A stretch of DNA of 64,000 nt from Streptomyces sp. NBC_01264 (GTDB lineage Bacteria; Actinomycetota; Actinomycetes; Streptomycetales; Streptomycetaceae): assembly GCF_026340675.1 (NCBI RefSeq), contig NZ_JAPEOX010000001.1:1798001-1862000 (forward strand). Direction: 5' to 3'. Positions 19,327 to 28,988 of the stretch are shown one piece after another; the first letter of the stretch is position 1; each line of letters starts with the position of its first letter. The notes beneath the pieces are model-generated. The model saw only the letters and a list, made by a program, of their open reading frames with translations, ran no database searches and had not been told where the DNA came from. The position numbers and the translations under genes were made by a program.

Positions 19327-20103
19327 CTATCGACGGGTAGCAATCGTGCATACGGTTTGCCTGGTCTCGAAGAACCGGCCAGTTGGATCGAAACGGGCTA
19401 GGTCGCTACGCAGGTCGGCCTCGTACGCGGCCTGCCTGTCACCGAGAACATCCGGACTGGTGTACGAGAAGGAGAATTGCAATCCCACCAGCTCCTCCAG
19501 GGTGAACTCGAGTGCCTGCTCGAAAGCGGCTGTCTCCACGTGGGAGAACACCGAGGCTGCGAGTAGGTCGCCAGGCTCCCCGACCGGGCCGCTGGCAGGT
19601 CCATACCGGGTCCGGTAGTCAGGCCCGAGGTAGTCCGCTCCTACTCCTTCGATCACCTTCAGCCACGGCGGCGGCTCCGGCGGTGCGAGGCTGGAAACGA
19701 ATACGAGGCCGCCATCCGGCGTGATCAACCTGCCCAGGTCGGCCAGAACCTGGGATCGGTCCATCCAGCCGAAGGCACGTCCCATGGTGCACACCGCGAC
19801 CTCGGGGAGGCCTAGATCAAGCACTCGGGACGCGTCCGCAACCTGCCACGCGATATTGACAGCGCCTCTGGCTTCGGCGAGTTTCAGGCCTTCAGCGACC
19901 ATCGCGGACTCCGGGTCCACCGCATGGACAACCGCCGTGAACCGTGCCAGCGGGATGGCCAGCGTCCCTGGCCCGCACCCCAGGTCCAGAATGTGCTGAG
20001 TTCCGTCCAGCCGGAAACGCTTGCGGATGTGGGTGTAGACGGCCTCGGGGTAGGCCGGCCGGAAGCGGGCGTAGTAGGGAGCCGCAGCAGCAAAAGTGGT
20101 CAT
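19327..20103 (-). CDS. Class I SAM-dependent methyltransferase
   Basis: A 258-aa methyltransferase with SAM motif ILDLGCGPG (about 38-46), followed by the strand-2 acidic residue in AVDPES. It starts MTTFAAAAPYYARFRPAYP, typical of a widespread small-molecule methyltransferase group with no assigned substrate. It is divergent from the glutamyl-tRNA synthetase gene, with 125 bp between the two starts, and could be the first gene of a two-methyltransferase transcript. Confidence 0.9.
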   Translation of the reverse strand: MTTFAAAAPYYARFRPAYPEAVYTHIRKRFRLDGTQHILDLGCGPGTLAIPLARFTAVVHAVDPESAMVAEGLKLAEARGAVNIAWQVADASRVLDLGLPEVAVCTMGRAFGWMDRSQVLADLGRLITPDGGLVFVSSLAPPEPPPWLKVIEGVGADYLGPDYRTRYGPASGPVGEPGDLLAASVFSHVETAAFEQALEFTLEELVGLQFSFSYTSPDVLGDRQAAYEADLRSDLARFDPTGRFFETRQTVCTIATRR

Positions 20104-20228
20104 GTGGATCTCTACCTGCGCGGTGACCTGGAACGTCGCCGTCAGGTCCCAGACGGGCTCTAAATCACCCGGCCGGCGGTCTGAAATCCTTGCTGCTGAC
20201 GAGCCATCGGGGCCGATACCCTGGCTCG

Positions 20229-21665
20229 ATGAACTCGATCCGCGTCCGATTCGCCCCCTCGCCGACAGGCATGTTCCACGTCGGCGGAGCCCGCTCCGCT
20301 CTCTTCAACTGGGTCATCGCCCGACAGCAGCAAGGCAAGTTCGTCCTGCGGATCGAGGACACCGACGAAGCCCGCAACCGGCCCGAGTGGGTGGACGGCA
20401 TCATCAGCGCCCTGTCCTCCATCGGCATCAACACCGGCGATCCCACTTTCGAGGGACCGCATTTCCAGTCTCACAACACCGAGGAACAGCGGGCCGCGGC
20501 TCTCCGGCTCCACTCCGAGGGCAAGGCGTACTACTGCGATTGCACCCGCGAGGAACTGACCGCCCGCACCGGCTCCCAGCAGCTGGGCTACGACGGGTTC
20601 TGCCGTGACCGTGGCCTCGAGCACGCAGAAGGCCGGGCCCTGCGCTTCCGTACCCCCGACGACGGCGCAACCGTCGTGGACGACGTCGTGCGCGGGCGAA
20701 CCGAGTTCCCCAATAAGGCGCTGGAGGACTTCGTGATCGCCCGGGGCAACGGTAGCCCCGTGTTCATCCTCGCCAACGCAGTGGACGACATCCAGCAGGG
20801 CATCACGCACGTCATTCGAGGCGAGGAGCACCTGTCGAACACCCCCAAGCAGCAGCTGTTGTGGGACGCACTCGAGGCCCCGGCGCCCGTCTGGGCGCAC
20901 CTTCCTGTGATCGTGAACGAGAAGCGGCAGAAACTGTCGAAGCGCCGCGACAAGGTGGCTCTGGAGGACTACCTCGCCGAGGGCTACCTCCCGAACGCAA
21001 TGGTGAACTACCTGATGCTGCTCGGCTGGGGCCCCAGCGACAACGTAGAGGTCCGCCCGTTCACGGAGCTGGAGAAGCTGTTCCGGCTGGAAGATGTCAA
21101 CAAGGCGTCCGCGTTCTTCGACGTCAAGAAGCTGTCTGCGTTCAACGGGGACTACATGCGGGCGCTGTCCCCGCAGGAGTTTGCCGACGCCTGCCGACCC
21201 TGGCTGTCCGGCGAGGCAGCACCGTGGCCGGAGGCCGCGTTCGATGAGGCAGTCTGGCAGGCCGTGGCCCCCTACGCCCAGACCCGCATCACCGTGCTGT
21301 CGGAGATCACGAACTACGTGGATTGGCTGTTCCTCGACACTCCCCCGCGTGATGAGGTGTCCTGGTCGAAGGCCATGAAGCCGGGCGCGGAGAGCATCCT
21401 GGCAGCAGCCCGTGAGCGGTGGGCGGCTCTGGACGACTGGACCGCCGCGGCGCTGCACGCGGGCCTGGAGGACGTCGCGGCCGGGCAGGGGCTGAAGCTG
21501 GGCAAGGCTCAGGCGCCCGTGCGGGTGGCGGTCACCGGTCGTACGGTCGGCCTGCCGCTGTTCGAGTCGGTCGAGGTGCTGGGCCGTGAACGGGTCCTGG
21601 CCCGTCTGGACGCTGCGTCGGTGCGTCTGACGGGCCAGGAAGAAGCAGCTGCTCCGGTCAGCTGA
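20229..21665 (+). CDS. gltX: Glutamyl-tRNA synthetase (GltX), probable accessory copy
   Basis: A 478-aa class I aminoacyl-tRNA synthetase charging tRNA-Glu. The HIGH-like signature is in FHVGG (16-20) and the KMSKS-like loop is KLSKRR (235-240). Cysteines C103, C105 and C125 sit where the GluRS zinc site lies. The length and motifs are those of an active discriminating or non-discriminating GluRS. I chose the ATG giving [14 protein letters not shown]; upstream in-frame codons look non-coding. Its position among specialised-metabolism genes suggests an additional copy for resistance or for supplying Glu-tRNA to a pathway; the housekeeping copy would lie elsewhere (inference). Confidence 0.93.
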   Translation: MNSIRVRFAPSPTGMFHVGGARSALFNWVIARQQQGKFVLRIEDTDEARNRPEWVDGIISALSSIGINTGDPTFEGPHFQSHNTEEQRAAALRLHSEGKAYYCDCTREELTARTGSQQLGYDGFCRDRGLEHAEGRALRFRTPDDGATVVDDVVRGRTEFPNKALEDFVIARGNGSPVFILANAVDDIQQGITHVIRGEEHLSNTPKQQLLWDALEAPAPVWAHLPVIVNEKRQKLSKRRDKVALEDYLAEGYLPNAMVNYLMLLGWGPSDNVEVRPFTELEKLFRLEDVNKASAFFDVKKLSAFNGDYMRALSPQEFADACRPWLSGEAAPWPEAAFDEAVWQAVAPYAQTRITVLSEITNYVDWLFLDTPPRDEVSWSKAMKPGAESILAAARERWAALDDWTAAALHAGLEDVAAGQGLKLGKAQAPVRVAVTGRTVGLPLFESVEVLGRERVLARLDAASVRLTGQEEAAAPVS

Positions 21666-22644
21666 TCTTGGCGAGGACGGTGCTCCAGGCGTCGGCGAAG
21701 TAGCCGGTGTCGAACTGGGCCAGGGCCGCGTACGCGGCCCTGGCCTCTTCCTGTGGTGCGGCAGCCCTGTCTCGGACCTGCTGCGGCAGCCGGTCCAGGT
21801 CAGGGGCGGGCTGACCGCTGACGGCAGCAAGGTCGCTAAGGCCGGCGAGAGGCCGGATGAGACACGGCATACCGAGCAGGACCGCTTCGGCGGCGCAGCG
21901 GCTCCACCCTTCCTGCATCTCGGGCATGAAGACCCCGACGTCGCACGCCCGCAGCAGCCTCAGGTACCGGTCCCGTGGCAGATCATGGTGGCTGCCAGCG
22001 AACCCGATCGTATTGCTGCCGGTGGCGAGGACCCTCATGCCCGAGGCGCCGTCGAGCTGGCCGGCAACCTGTTCGGTTCCTTTCCAGTGGACAGCCTTGC
22101 CCGCGTAGACGGCGATAGTGTCCACCGCAAGCCCGAACTCGGCCCGACACGCCGCCCGGTCGAGACCGCGTACGGTGTCGATCTCGGTCAGGTCGAAAGC
22201 GTTGTAGATGACGTGAACGTTCTCTACTCCATGGTGCTGAAGGAACTCCGCCCAGTACGGGGCAACGCACACCACGGCCGCGCACTCGGGTAGTAAGGCG
22301 AACAGCTGCTGCCACAGGACGGCTTCCAATGGCCCGGAGTCGTGCTGAAGAGGCTCGTAGTGGTGGAAGACGAACACGGTGCGCGCCCGCATGCCTGGGG
22401 TGAACAGCAGCAGGCTCAGGTCGTCCCACACGAACGAGGCGTCGGGACGGTCGAGCGCGGCGATGACCGGGGCCAGGCGCTGGAGATGCCGGACCTTGCG
22501 CCAGCGCCGGATGCGGTCGGCCCGCTTGTAGTCGGGAACCGTGCCCCATCGCACCTGCTCAGCTGTGACGTTGTGGATCATTTGGAGGTAGACCCGGCCG
22601 CCGGTCCTGCCCGTCGGTTCCATGGAGTACACGGTCTGCACCAT
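21658..22644 (-). CDS. Glycosyltransferase (GT4-like)
   Basis: A 328-aa GT-B fold glycosyltransferase. The C-terminal nucleotide-sugar half shows [18 protein letters not shown], the E-x7-E pattern of GT4 retaining enzymes. The sugar and acceptor cannot be inferred. A good GGAGAGG site precedes the ATG at 22644; the frame extends upstream but overlaps the previous gene. It is the last gene of the eight-gene operon, 10 bp after the HD gene, and its 3' end overlaps the convergent gltX by 8 nt. Confidence 0.85.
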   Translation of the reverse strand: MVQTVYSMEPTGRTGGRVYLQMIHNVTAEQVRWGTVPDYKRADRIRRWRKVRHLQRLAPVIAALDRPDASFVWDDLSLLLFTPGMRARTVFVFHHYEPLQHDSGPLEAVLWQQLFALLPECAAVVCVAPYWAEFLQHHGVENVHVIYNAFDLTEIDTVRGLDRAACRAEFGLAVDTIAVYAGKAVHWKGTEQVAGQLDGASGMRVLATGSNTIGFAGSHHDLPRDRYLRLLRACDVGVFMPEMQEGWSRCAAEAVLLGMPCLIRPLAGLSDLAAVSGQPAPDLDRLPQQVRDRAAAPQEEARAAYAALAQFDTGYFADAWSTVLAKIS

Positions 22645-22654
22645 CGTGCCTCTC

Positions 22655-23251
22655 CTACTGGTGGGTGTCGTACTCGCGCCGCAGCACCCGGTATGCCGCG
22701 GCAAGTTGAGGGCTGGCCGCCCGGCGTGCCTTGGCGAGCGGGAGGTAGAAGGCGGCCAGGTCGTCCAGGAACCGGGCGCGGCGCACCAGGTCGGGAGATT
22801 TGGCCAGGTCGCGGGTGTTGTGGATGCGGTCCGCCAGCCGGATCAACAGCGGCACCGGCTCCAGGGCCGCAGTCTTCTCCCGCCACGCCTGACGGTCTCC
22901 AGGCCCTTTGGCTCGCCGCTCGAGCCGGTGATCGGGAGTGATGTCAGCGAGCCGGTTGGCGAACTTCACCCCGAGCCGTCGGCCGATCAGATCGCGGGCA
23001 CCGGGGCTGATCTCCAGCACATCGTGAAGAAGCCCGGTCATAAGGGCCGTGGGGCAGACAACACCCAGCTCTTCGCGGAGGATCTCCACCACTGCCATGG
23101 GGTGTTCGATGTACGGGGTGCCCTGATCGCGGCTGTGCCCCCCGTACAAAGTCATCGCGATTGCTGCGCAGGTGCGAGCCGTCGTCTGCTGGCCCGGCTC
23201 CCAGCTGGCAGCGCCAAGAGCAGACCAGACCGCCCTCTCCAGATCGGTCAC
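22655..23251 (-). CDS. HD-domain phosphohydrolase, RelA/SpoT hydrolase-like
   Basis: A 198-aa metal-dependent HD protein. Metal ligands appear as H50 (YIEHP), H76-D77 (LLHD) and the Asp in RLADRIHN, the pattern of the (p)ppGpp hydrolase domain of RelA/SpoT and related MESH1-type enzymes. Substrate candidates are a nucleotide or a phosphorylated pathway intermediate. The GTG start overlaps the carbamoyltransferase stop (GTGA), so translation is coupled, arguing for a pathway role rather than a general stringent response. Confidence 0.85.
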   Translation of the reverse strand: MTDLERAVWSALGAASWEPGQQTTARTCAAIAMTLYGGHSRDQGTPYIEHPMAVVEILREELGVVCPTALMTGLLHDVLEISPGARDLIGRRLGVKFANRLADITPDHRLERRAKGPGDRQAWREKTAALEPVPLLIRLADRIHNTRDLAKSPDLVRRARFLDDLAAFYLPLAKARRAASPQLAAAYRVLRREYDTHQ

Positions 23252-24969
23252 GCCGCCCACCCCCGGGCCGGCGCGGCATGCTGACCGTGATCGGCGGCCA
23301 GGAGGGTCGTGCCGACAGCGAGCGCGTCGAGGCCAAGCCCGGCGGCGCCCTGGGCTGCCTGCGCGGCGGTCCGCAGGATCGGCGTGCCCTTGAGATTGAA
23401 GCTGGTGTTCAGCAGCATCGGCAGGCCCGTCTGCTGCCGGAATTCCTCCAAGAGGCGGCCCAGGCCGGTGTGCCCGGCTGCGACGGTCTGGACACGCGCG
23501 GTTCCGTCGTGGTGAACGACGTCCGGGACGTGTGCAGCCTGCTCAGGCCGGATACGGGCGACGCGGTTCATGAACGGGTCTGCGTCGCCGGTGAACCAAT
23601 CACGAAGGTGGGTGTCGAGGACCGCTGGGGCGAACGGTCGGTACGCGGCGCGCCGCTTGATCGTGTTGAGGCGGTCGCGGCTGCCGGCGTGACCGGGGTG
23701 GGCGAGGATCGACCGGTGCCCCAGTGCCCGGGGCCCGAACTCCATGGGGCCCTGTACCCATCCGATGATGCTGCCGCCCGCGAGGAGCCCTGCGACTGTA
23801 GGCCCGAGGTCGTCACCGAGGTCACCGAGGTTGTGCCAACCGTCGGGGACATCCCGCAGGGACAGGGCGCCTGGCACGGGGCCCCATCCCGCGTCGACCG
23901 GGGCGGGCAGCGGGTCGTTCCCGAGGTGGTGGTGCCATCCGTAGAGGGCAGCGCCGACGGCGGTCCCCGCGTCGTGCGGCGCGGGAGCGATGAACAGCCG
24001 GTCGAACCCCGAGTCCTGGGCGAGAGTTCCATTGAGGTGAGAGTTGAGGGCACACCCTCCCGAGAACACCAGGTCAGTTGCGCGAGTCAGCCGGCGCAGG
24101 TGCCGGGCGGTGTGGACCACGGCGGCAGCGAACGCCTCCTGGACGGCCGCCGCGAAGTCAGCGCGTTCAGCCAGCGGCACCTCGGCGGCGCCGGCCTGCG
24201 TCCAGGCCCGGCTGCCGGCCTTGAGCGGGGTGCAGCTGTCCGCGGAACCATAGGGGGCGGCGATGCGGACAACACCGTCGCCGCCGAGGTGGATCAGCTC
24301 GCTGATCAGCTGCCGGTAGCGGGCAGGGTCGCCATATGCCGCCAGCGCCATCATGCTGCCCTCGGGTTCGTCTCCCGGAGGGATCACTCGGTGAGCCATG
24401 TTGCGGTAGAAGTGCCCGAGGGAGTGGTGGCCGCGCTCAACGCCTACCGGTCCTGCGGACAGGCTGGGAATGGATTGGTGGACGCGGTCGATGAGGCCGG
24501 GGCGCAGGTCATAGCCGGTGGTTCTCTCCCTGCCGGGCCCGAAGTCCACGCCGAGGGGTGAGCCCCCGGCGTCGATGACCAGGCCGGCGGCGTGGCCGAG
24601 TCCTGATATGAGATAGCCGGAGAGCATGTGCGCGGTGTGGTGGGACATCAACCGGAGCCTGTCGCCGAGCGGCTGAGGCAGGAGAGCAGCGAGTTCCTCA
24701 CGTTCGGTGGCCAGGCAATGCCCGCCGGGCGGGTGGGGGCGCATCCCCGCGGCCCAGACGGCATCCACCTGACCGAGCTCGATCCCGGCGGCTTCCAGGC
24801 ACCAGGCGAGGGAGCGGGCGGGGGCGGTCAGGACGGCCTTGTGCTGCCCGTGCTCGCGGTGGTGCTTGAGGCCGGACCAGCGCTCCTCCTCGGCGGCGTA
24901 GAGGCGGCCATCCACGATGAGCGCGGCGGATGTGTCGTGGTGGAAGTTCAAGCCCAGGGCGACGGGCAT
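23248..24969 (-). CDS. NodU/CmcH-type O-carbamoyltransferase
   Basis: A 573-aa enzyme that would transfer a carbamoyl group from carbamoyl phosphate, through a carbamoyl-adenylate, to a hydroxyl of a sugar or metabolite, as TobZ and NovN do. The N-terminal Kae1-like half starts ALGLNFHHDTSAALI and contains the metal histidines of SHHTAHM. The C-terminal YrdC-like half has the family signature EFGPRALGHRSI and RPFAPAVL. Both halves and the usual length are present. The ATG overlaps the radical SAM stop (TGATG). Confidence 0.93.
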   Translation of the reverse strand: MPVALGLNFHHDTSAALIVDGRLYAAEEERWSGLKHHREHGQHKAVLTAPARSLAWCLEAAGIELGQVDAVWAAGMRPHPPGGHCLATEREELAALLPQPLGDRLRLMSHHTAHMLSGYLISGLGHAAGLVIDAGGSPLGVDFGPGRERTTGYDLRPGLIDRVHQSIPSLSAGPVGVERGHHSLGHFYRNMAHRVIPPGDEPEGSMMALAAYGDPARYRQLISELIHLGGDGVVRIAAPYGSADSCTPLKAGSRAWTQAGAAEVPLAERADFAAAVQEAFAAAVVHTARHLRRLTRATDLVFSGGCALNSHLNGTLAQDSGFDRLFIAPAPHDAGTAVGAALYGWHHHLGNDPLPAPVDAGWGPVPGALSLRDVPDGWHNLGDLGDDLGPTVAGLLAGGSIIGWVQGPMEFGPRALGHRSILAHPGHAGSRDRLNTIKRRAAYRPFAPAVLDTHLRDWFTGDADPFMNRVARIRPEQAAHVPDVVHHDGTARVQTVAAGHTGLGRLLEEFRQQTGLPMLLNTSFNLKGTPILRTAAQAAQGAAGLGLDALAVGTTLLAADHGQHAAPARGWAA

Positions 24970-25766
24970 CAGGTACCTCCAGCAGTCGCGGGCACAGTCT
25001 GGCGCCCGGAGTCGGTGTACTCGTGGCACTTGAGACAGAACCGGTAGTGCTGGGTGCGGGGGGCGAACAACTTCGTCGTGAAATCGTCATCCCAGACGGT
25101 GAACTCGCTGTCCTGCTTGGCCATTGCGTTGAAGCATCGGTAGCAGGAGCCGTCGATCTCGACCATGAGGTGCTGGTCGAGATAGCGGGCGCACAGCCCG
25201 CCGAGTCGGTTGTCCGGCTGGCCGACGTCGATGTGGTGGACGTGGTTGGTGACGTGGATCGCGCCAGTCCGCTCGCACAGGGCGGCGACTTGGTCGAGGT
25301 GGCTGGAGGAGATGGCCTCGAGCACGCTGTTGATCACGACGGTCTTGCCCGCCTGCCGGAGTAGCGGCACGACGTGGGCGACCTCGTCGTAGTTCCCGTG
25401 CTCGTCGTCGCAGCCGATGAGGATCTGGTCGTAGACCTCGAGGGTCACGTCGAGGAGCCGCTGGTTGCGGGCGAGGGTAATGGCGTTGGTGCCCAGCACC
25501 ATCACCGTGTCCGGCAGGCGGGTGTGGGCCAGCCGGGAGAGGGCGGGGAAGTCTCGGTGGACGGTCGGCTCGCCGCCATTGATGTGGAGTTGCCGGAACG
25601 GTACGGTCCCGAGCCGGTCCAGGATCCTTGCGAACAGCTCCAGGCTCATGTTCTCGCCGTGGGCGCCGTCGGCGAAGATGCAGAAGTCGCACGACCGGTT
25701 GCACTTTGTGGTGATCTTGACTTTGGCAGTCTTCAGCACCCGTGGGGGTATGAGCGGCCGCGTCAT
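24969..25766 (-). CDS. Radical SAM enzyme with C-terminal Cys cluster
   Basis: A 265-aa radical SAM protein that would cleave S-adenosylmethionine to start radical chemistry. The cluster motif is C22-NRS-C26-DF-C29. The GGEP SAM-binding motif is at about 66-69 (HINGGEP). C-terminal CYRC and CLKC pairs suggest a second, truncated SPASM/twitch-like iron-sulphur site. The substrate is unknown. The start at 25766 overlaps the next upstream gene's stop (ATGA). A longer in-frame extension exists but lies inside the neighbouring gene. Confidence 0.92.
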   Translation of the reverse strand: MTRPLIPPRVLKTAKVKITTKCNRSCDFCIFADGAHGENMSLELFARILDRLGTVPFRQLHINGGEPTVHRDFPALSRLAHTRLPDTVMVLGTNAITLARNQRLLDVTLEVYDQILIGCDDEHGNYDEVAHVVPLLRQAGKTVVINSVLEAISSSHLDQVAALCERTGAIHVTNHVHHIDVGQPDNRLGGLCARYLDQHLMVEIDGSCYRCFNAMAKQDSEFTVWDDDFTTKLFAPRTQHYRFCLKCHEYTDSGRQTVPATAGGT

Positions 25767-26884
25767 AGTGGGGCGCCTTCCATAGTCTGGGTCGGGCCGG
25801 TCAGGAAGTCTCCGAGGGCCGCACCGGCCCTCGACCAGGAGCGCAGCAGGTCCCGCAGCACCCCGGCGCTGGTCGGTGTACCTGACGGGGGCAGTACGGC
25901 GGCCACCCGGGCGGCCATGGACCGCTCCTCGGGCGTTCCGTGGCCGGCCAGCCGTTCCAGCGCGGCTTGTGCAGCGGTCAGTTCCTTGGCTTCGCGGGCG
26001 ATCAGGTAGCCGGTGGAGATCCCGGGCGGGGGGTCCAGGTAGTACCGCCAGCGGGCTGGTTTGACCCGCAGCATGCCTGCAGTCATCGCCCACTCCCGGC
26101 GCAGCCCGAGCCCCGGCCGGCCATCCGGCTCGCAGAAGGAAGCTGGGGTGTAGTGCAAGGCGGCCTCCACCGCGCTGTGCGCGTGCCGCATCAGCAAACG
26201 GGGGGCAAGGGTGGGCCGGGACCCAACGGGCCCCGCGTGCGAGGCGAACAGTTCAGCGTGGCGACCGGTGTCACCGGGCCTCCAACGGGTGAGCGCGTCG
26301 AGCTTGCCCGACGAGCGGCTGTGGGTGGCCAGGCATGCGGCAGCGAACCAGCACGGGGCGACGTAGTGCCACGCTACGCAGTGCCGCAGGTAGCCGCTCA
26401 GATCACGGTGCACGTTGTCCGTGGCGTCGGCAGCCAGGCGGTAGCGGCCAGCCACCCGCGCGTCCAGGAGTGCCCAGTAGAACCGGGCGTCCGAGGCCGT
26501 CCATGGTTCCGCGGTGGCGACCTTCATCCACTGTCCGAGGATCTCCTGCGAACCATGGACCAGCGACCAGGTTGCGACCTCTGCGGGCTGGACCAAACCA
26601 GCGTCCAACTCCGCGGTCGTGAAGGCGTACCCGGGCGGGTGTTCCAGCAAGCGGCCGTGCGCCGGGTCGGCGGCGACGGCCGCCGTGTGGGCGGCAGCCA
26701 CGCGCGTATTGAAGTCCCCCCAGGAGGCCGGGGCGGCATCGAGGACGAGCCGCAGGTCCAGGTCGGAATGCGGGGCGATGAGATCGGGCTGTTGCCACTT
26801 GTGCGTAACCATCACCGGGTGCAGCCCAGCAGCGCGAAGGTGATGGGCGTACAGGGCGGTGGTTGCCTCGTAGATGGTGTTCAC
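25763..26884 (-). CDS. Nucleotidyltransferase-like protein
   Basis: A 373-aa protein with an N-terminal nucleotidyltransferase-like motif HSDLDLRLV (39-47), the two Asp of which (D41, D43) match the metal-binding DxD of the pol-beta superfamily. The usual upstream GS motif is not obvious, so activity is uncertain. The rest is helical. It may adenylylate a pathway intermediate, as aminoglycoside nucleotidyltransferases do, or be a relative with another role. The GTG start overlaps the upstream radical SAM stop (GTGA). It lies between two radical SAM genes. Confidence 0.72.
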   Translation of the reverse strand: MNTIYEATTALYAHHLRAAGLHPVMVTHKWQQPDLIAPHSDLDLRLVLDAAPASWGDFNTRVAAAHTAAVAADPAHGRLLEHPPGYAFTTAELDAGLVQPAEVATWSLVHGSQEILGQWMKVATAEPWTASDARFYWALLDARVAGRYRLAADATDNVHRDLSGYLRHCVAWHYVAPCWFAAACLATHSRSSGKLDALTRWRPGDTGRHAELFASHAGPVGSRPTLAPRLLMRHAHSAVEAALHYTPASFCEPDGRPGLGLRREWAMTAGMLRVKPARWRYYLDPPPGISTGYLIAREAKELTAAQAALERLAGHGTPEERSMAARVAAVLPPSGTPTSAGVLRDLLRSWSRAGAALGDFLTGPTQTMEGAPL

Positions 26885-27993
26885 TCCTCGACCCCGGTCG
26901 GCAGCCGGCGGACGGAGCATCCGGCTCCGCTGTTGGTGGCGAGGACCGGGAGGAAGACGGCAGCTCCCTGGGGGCGTTTCATGCGGTCCCACCGCAGGTC
27001 GTAGTCGACGTAGTGGTATCCGCCCCAGGCCGGGTTGGTGTTGCGTTCGAGCATGGCGTTGAACAGGTGGGCGAACGCCGTGTCCAGCGTGCCGGGGGCA
27101 AGGTATTCGCGGAGCTGGATGTCCTGGTTGTGGAGGATGCAGGGGCGCGCTACCCCGCTCGGCGTGACCTTGATGCGGTTGGCGTCCGAGCACGTAGCGC
27201 ACGAGGAGTTGGAGATGAAGCCGATGGAGCCTTTCCAACCGTCGGGCTGGAGGTATCGGCCGGGGCTGCGGACACCGAGGTCAGTACGGGAAACTTCGCC
27301 AGCCCCGGTGAACCAGTCCCCGAGCAAATCCCGGACCTCCGCCTCGGGGATGAACTCGGTCTCGAACATCTCCTTGGCGGGGCCGATGTTCTGCAACTCG
27401 ATCAGCCTCACTGCCACCGGCAGGCTCCGGGCCAGCGACGCGACGGCGAAGGCGTCCTCGATGTAGGAACGCATCAGCACGCAGTTGATCTTTACCTTGA
27501 GGCCGAGGTCTAGCGCCTCCGTGATGGTGGCGAGCGATATGCCCGGGTCACCGCCACCCATGATCTCCGCGGACCGGCCGGGGTCGGTGCTGTGGAGGCT
27601 TACGTTCAGGTACGTCAGCCCCGCCTCCGCAAACCCTTCCACCGAGAGTCCCTTGCGGAAGTTTCCGTGGCTGGTCATGCCGATTTGCGCGCCTTCGCCC
27701 AGCCCTTCTGCCAGGACCCGGATGATGTCGAGGATGTCCTTGCGGAGGGTCGGCTCCCCGCCGGAACAGTGTGCTTTGCGGACCCCCCACTGCCCGGCGG
27801 TGCGGGCGATGGCCGCGTACTCGGGTACCGAGAGGACGGTGTCCTTGTGTCCGTAGTCCGGCATGCAGCGCGGCTTGCAGAACACGCAGTCGCGGTCGCA
27901 GATTCCGTTCAGCGTGAACGCCAAGTAGGGGTGGTTGCGCCCCGTCTCCGCGAACGCGGCCAAGAGGTCGTTGTATTCGGTGGCGAGCGTCAT
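26881..27993 (-). CDS. MoaA-like radical SAM enzyme
   Basis: A 370-aa radical SAM enzyme. The SAM cluster motif is C32-DRD-C36-VF-C39, and HCSGGEPTLR gives the GGEP motif. The C-terminus has CATCSDANRIKVTPSG and a later Cys, closely resembling the second iron-sulphur site of MoaA, the GTP cyclase of molybdenum cofactor synthesis. No other Mo-cofactor genes are nearby, so it is probably a MoaA relative used on a nucleotide-like substrate in this pathway (inference). The ATG overlaps the dehydrogenase stop (TGATG). Confidence 0.9.
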   Translation of the reverse strand: MTLATEYNDLLAAFAETGRNHPYLAFTLNGICDRDCVFCKPRCMPDYGHKDTVLSVPEYAAIARTAGQWGVRKAHCSGGEPTLRKDILDIIRVLAEGLGEGAQIGMTSHGNFRKGLSVEGFAEAGLTYLNVSLHSTDPGRSAEIMGGGDPGISLATITEALDLGLKVKINCVLMRSYIEDAFAVASLARSLPVAVRLIELQNIGPAKEMFETEFIPEAEVRDLLGDWFTGAGEVSRTDLGVRSPGRYLQPDGWKGSIGFISNSSCATCSDANRIKVTPSGVARPCILHNQDIQLREYLAPGTLDTAFAHLFNAMLERNTNPAWGGYHYVDYDLRWDRMKRPQGAAVFLPVLATNSGAGCSVRRLPTGVEE

Positions 27994-28988
27994 CAGTGGA
28001 TTCCTTTCATCCGGTCGGGGATCGGTTCGTCGACCGCGCCGCGCAGCGGGTGGCCGGAGAGGTAGCTGTGCAGGTTGTCCGCGAAGAACCGAACAGCCCT
28101 ATCCATGTAGGCGTGGGAGAACACGGCGGTCTTCGGGGTAAGCAGCACCCGCGGGTGGCGGCGGAGTAGGTCACGCCGGTGCAGCGGACGAGGGTCGGTG
28201 ACGTCAAGGCCGGCGCCATTCAGCTGGCGGGTTTCAAGGGCGCCCAGCAGAGCCGCGTGGTCGACGGTTGTCCCCCGGCCGAGGTTCACGAACACCGAAC
28301 CGGGCTTGAACGCAGCGAATGTCGATGCGTCGAAGGCACCGACCGTGTCTGGTGTCGCAGGGAGCAGGTTCACCACCACGTCCACGGCGGGCAAGGCCTG
28401 CCGCCAGCGGGAGGCGGGTATCCATTCGATGCCGTTCTGGGGCGCGTGAGGCAGCGTGCGGCGGACGCCGAGGACCTGCATGCCGAAGGCTCGTCCCATT
28501 CCGGCGAGGTGGGTGCCGATGCTGCCGCAGCCGACGATCATCATCGTCGCCCCAGCGAGGTCGAAGAACTCACCCGCCAGGTCGTCCTTCCACCACTGAT
28601 GGGTGCGCTGAAGCCGGGAACTGGTGAGAAGGCCGCGGGAGAACGCAAGGATCATGCCCATGGCGTGCTCGGCCACCGGCTGCGCGTGGAAACCGTACGA
28701 GCGAGTCAGCACGGCGCCGAAGGCGGCGATCTGCCTGGCGGGAAGGTGGTCGGTTCCGGCGGCCGGGGTCGCGATCCACTTCAAGTGGGGCGCCTGGGTC
28801 AGCCACCGTTCCTCGAACCGCCACCCGAGATAGGCTTCCGCAGCCGCGAGGGCGGTCGGTAGCTCCTCATCAGCAGCCGTGCGGAACTCCAGCGCGGGAA
28901 ACTCGTCCCGGAGCCAGGCCATATGACCGGGCCCGATCGCCCAGAACGAGTGCGGCGAGTTCAAGGCGATGACGACCTGCCGGATCAC
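27993..28988 (-). CDS. D-isomer 2-hydroxyacid dehydrogenase homologue lacking catalytic residues
   Basis: A 331-aa NAD(P)-dependent dehydrogenase-fold protein. The Rossmann motif VGCGSIG and the catalytic Arg in NLGRGT are present. In active family members the next signatures read roughly DPEPL and LTPHTA; here they read DPRPL and LTPKTA. The catalytic Glu and His are therefore replaced by Arg and Lys. It may be a binding protein, or may catalyse something other than simple lactate-type oxidation. The GTG start overlaps the upstream glycosyltransferase stop (GTGA); a longer frame exists inside that gene. Confidence 0.88.
   Translation of the reverse strand: MIRQVVIALNSPHSFWAIGPGHMAWLRDEFPALEFRTAADEELPTALAAAEAYLGWRFEERWLTQAPHLKWIATPAAGTDHLPARQIAAFGAVLTRSYGFHAQPVAEHAMGMILAFSRGLLTSSRLQRTHQWWKDDLAGEFFDLAGATMMIVGCGSIGTHLAGMGRAFGMQVLGVRRTLPHAPQNGIEWIPASRWRQALPAVDVVVNLLPATPDTVGAFDASTFAAFKPGSVFVNLGRGTTVDHAALLGALETRQLNGAGLDVTDPRPLHRRDLLRRHPRVLLTPKTAVFSHAYMDRAVRFFADNLHSYLSGHPLRGAVDEPIPDRMKGIH

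Noticed and set aside
26881..27993. Molybdenum cofactor MoaA
   Set aside because: No other Mo-cofactor genes are near and the gene is embedded in a coupled biosynthetic operon, so only MoaA-like is claimed.
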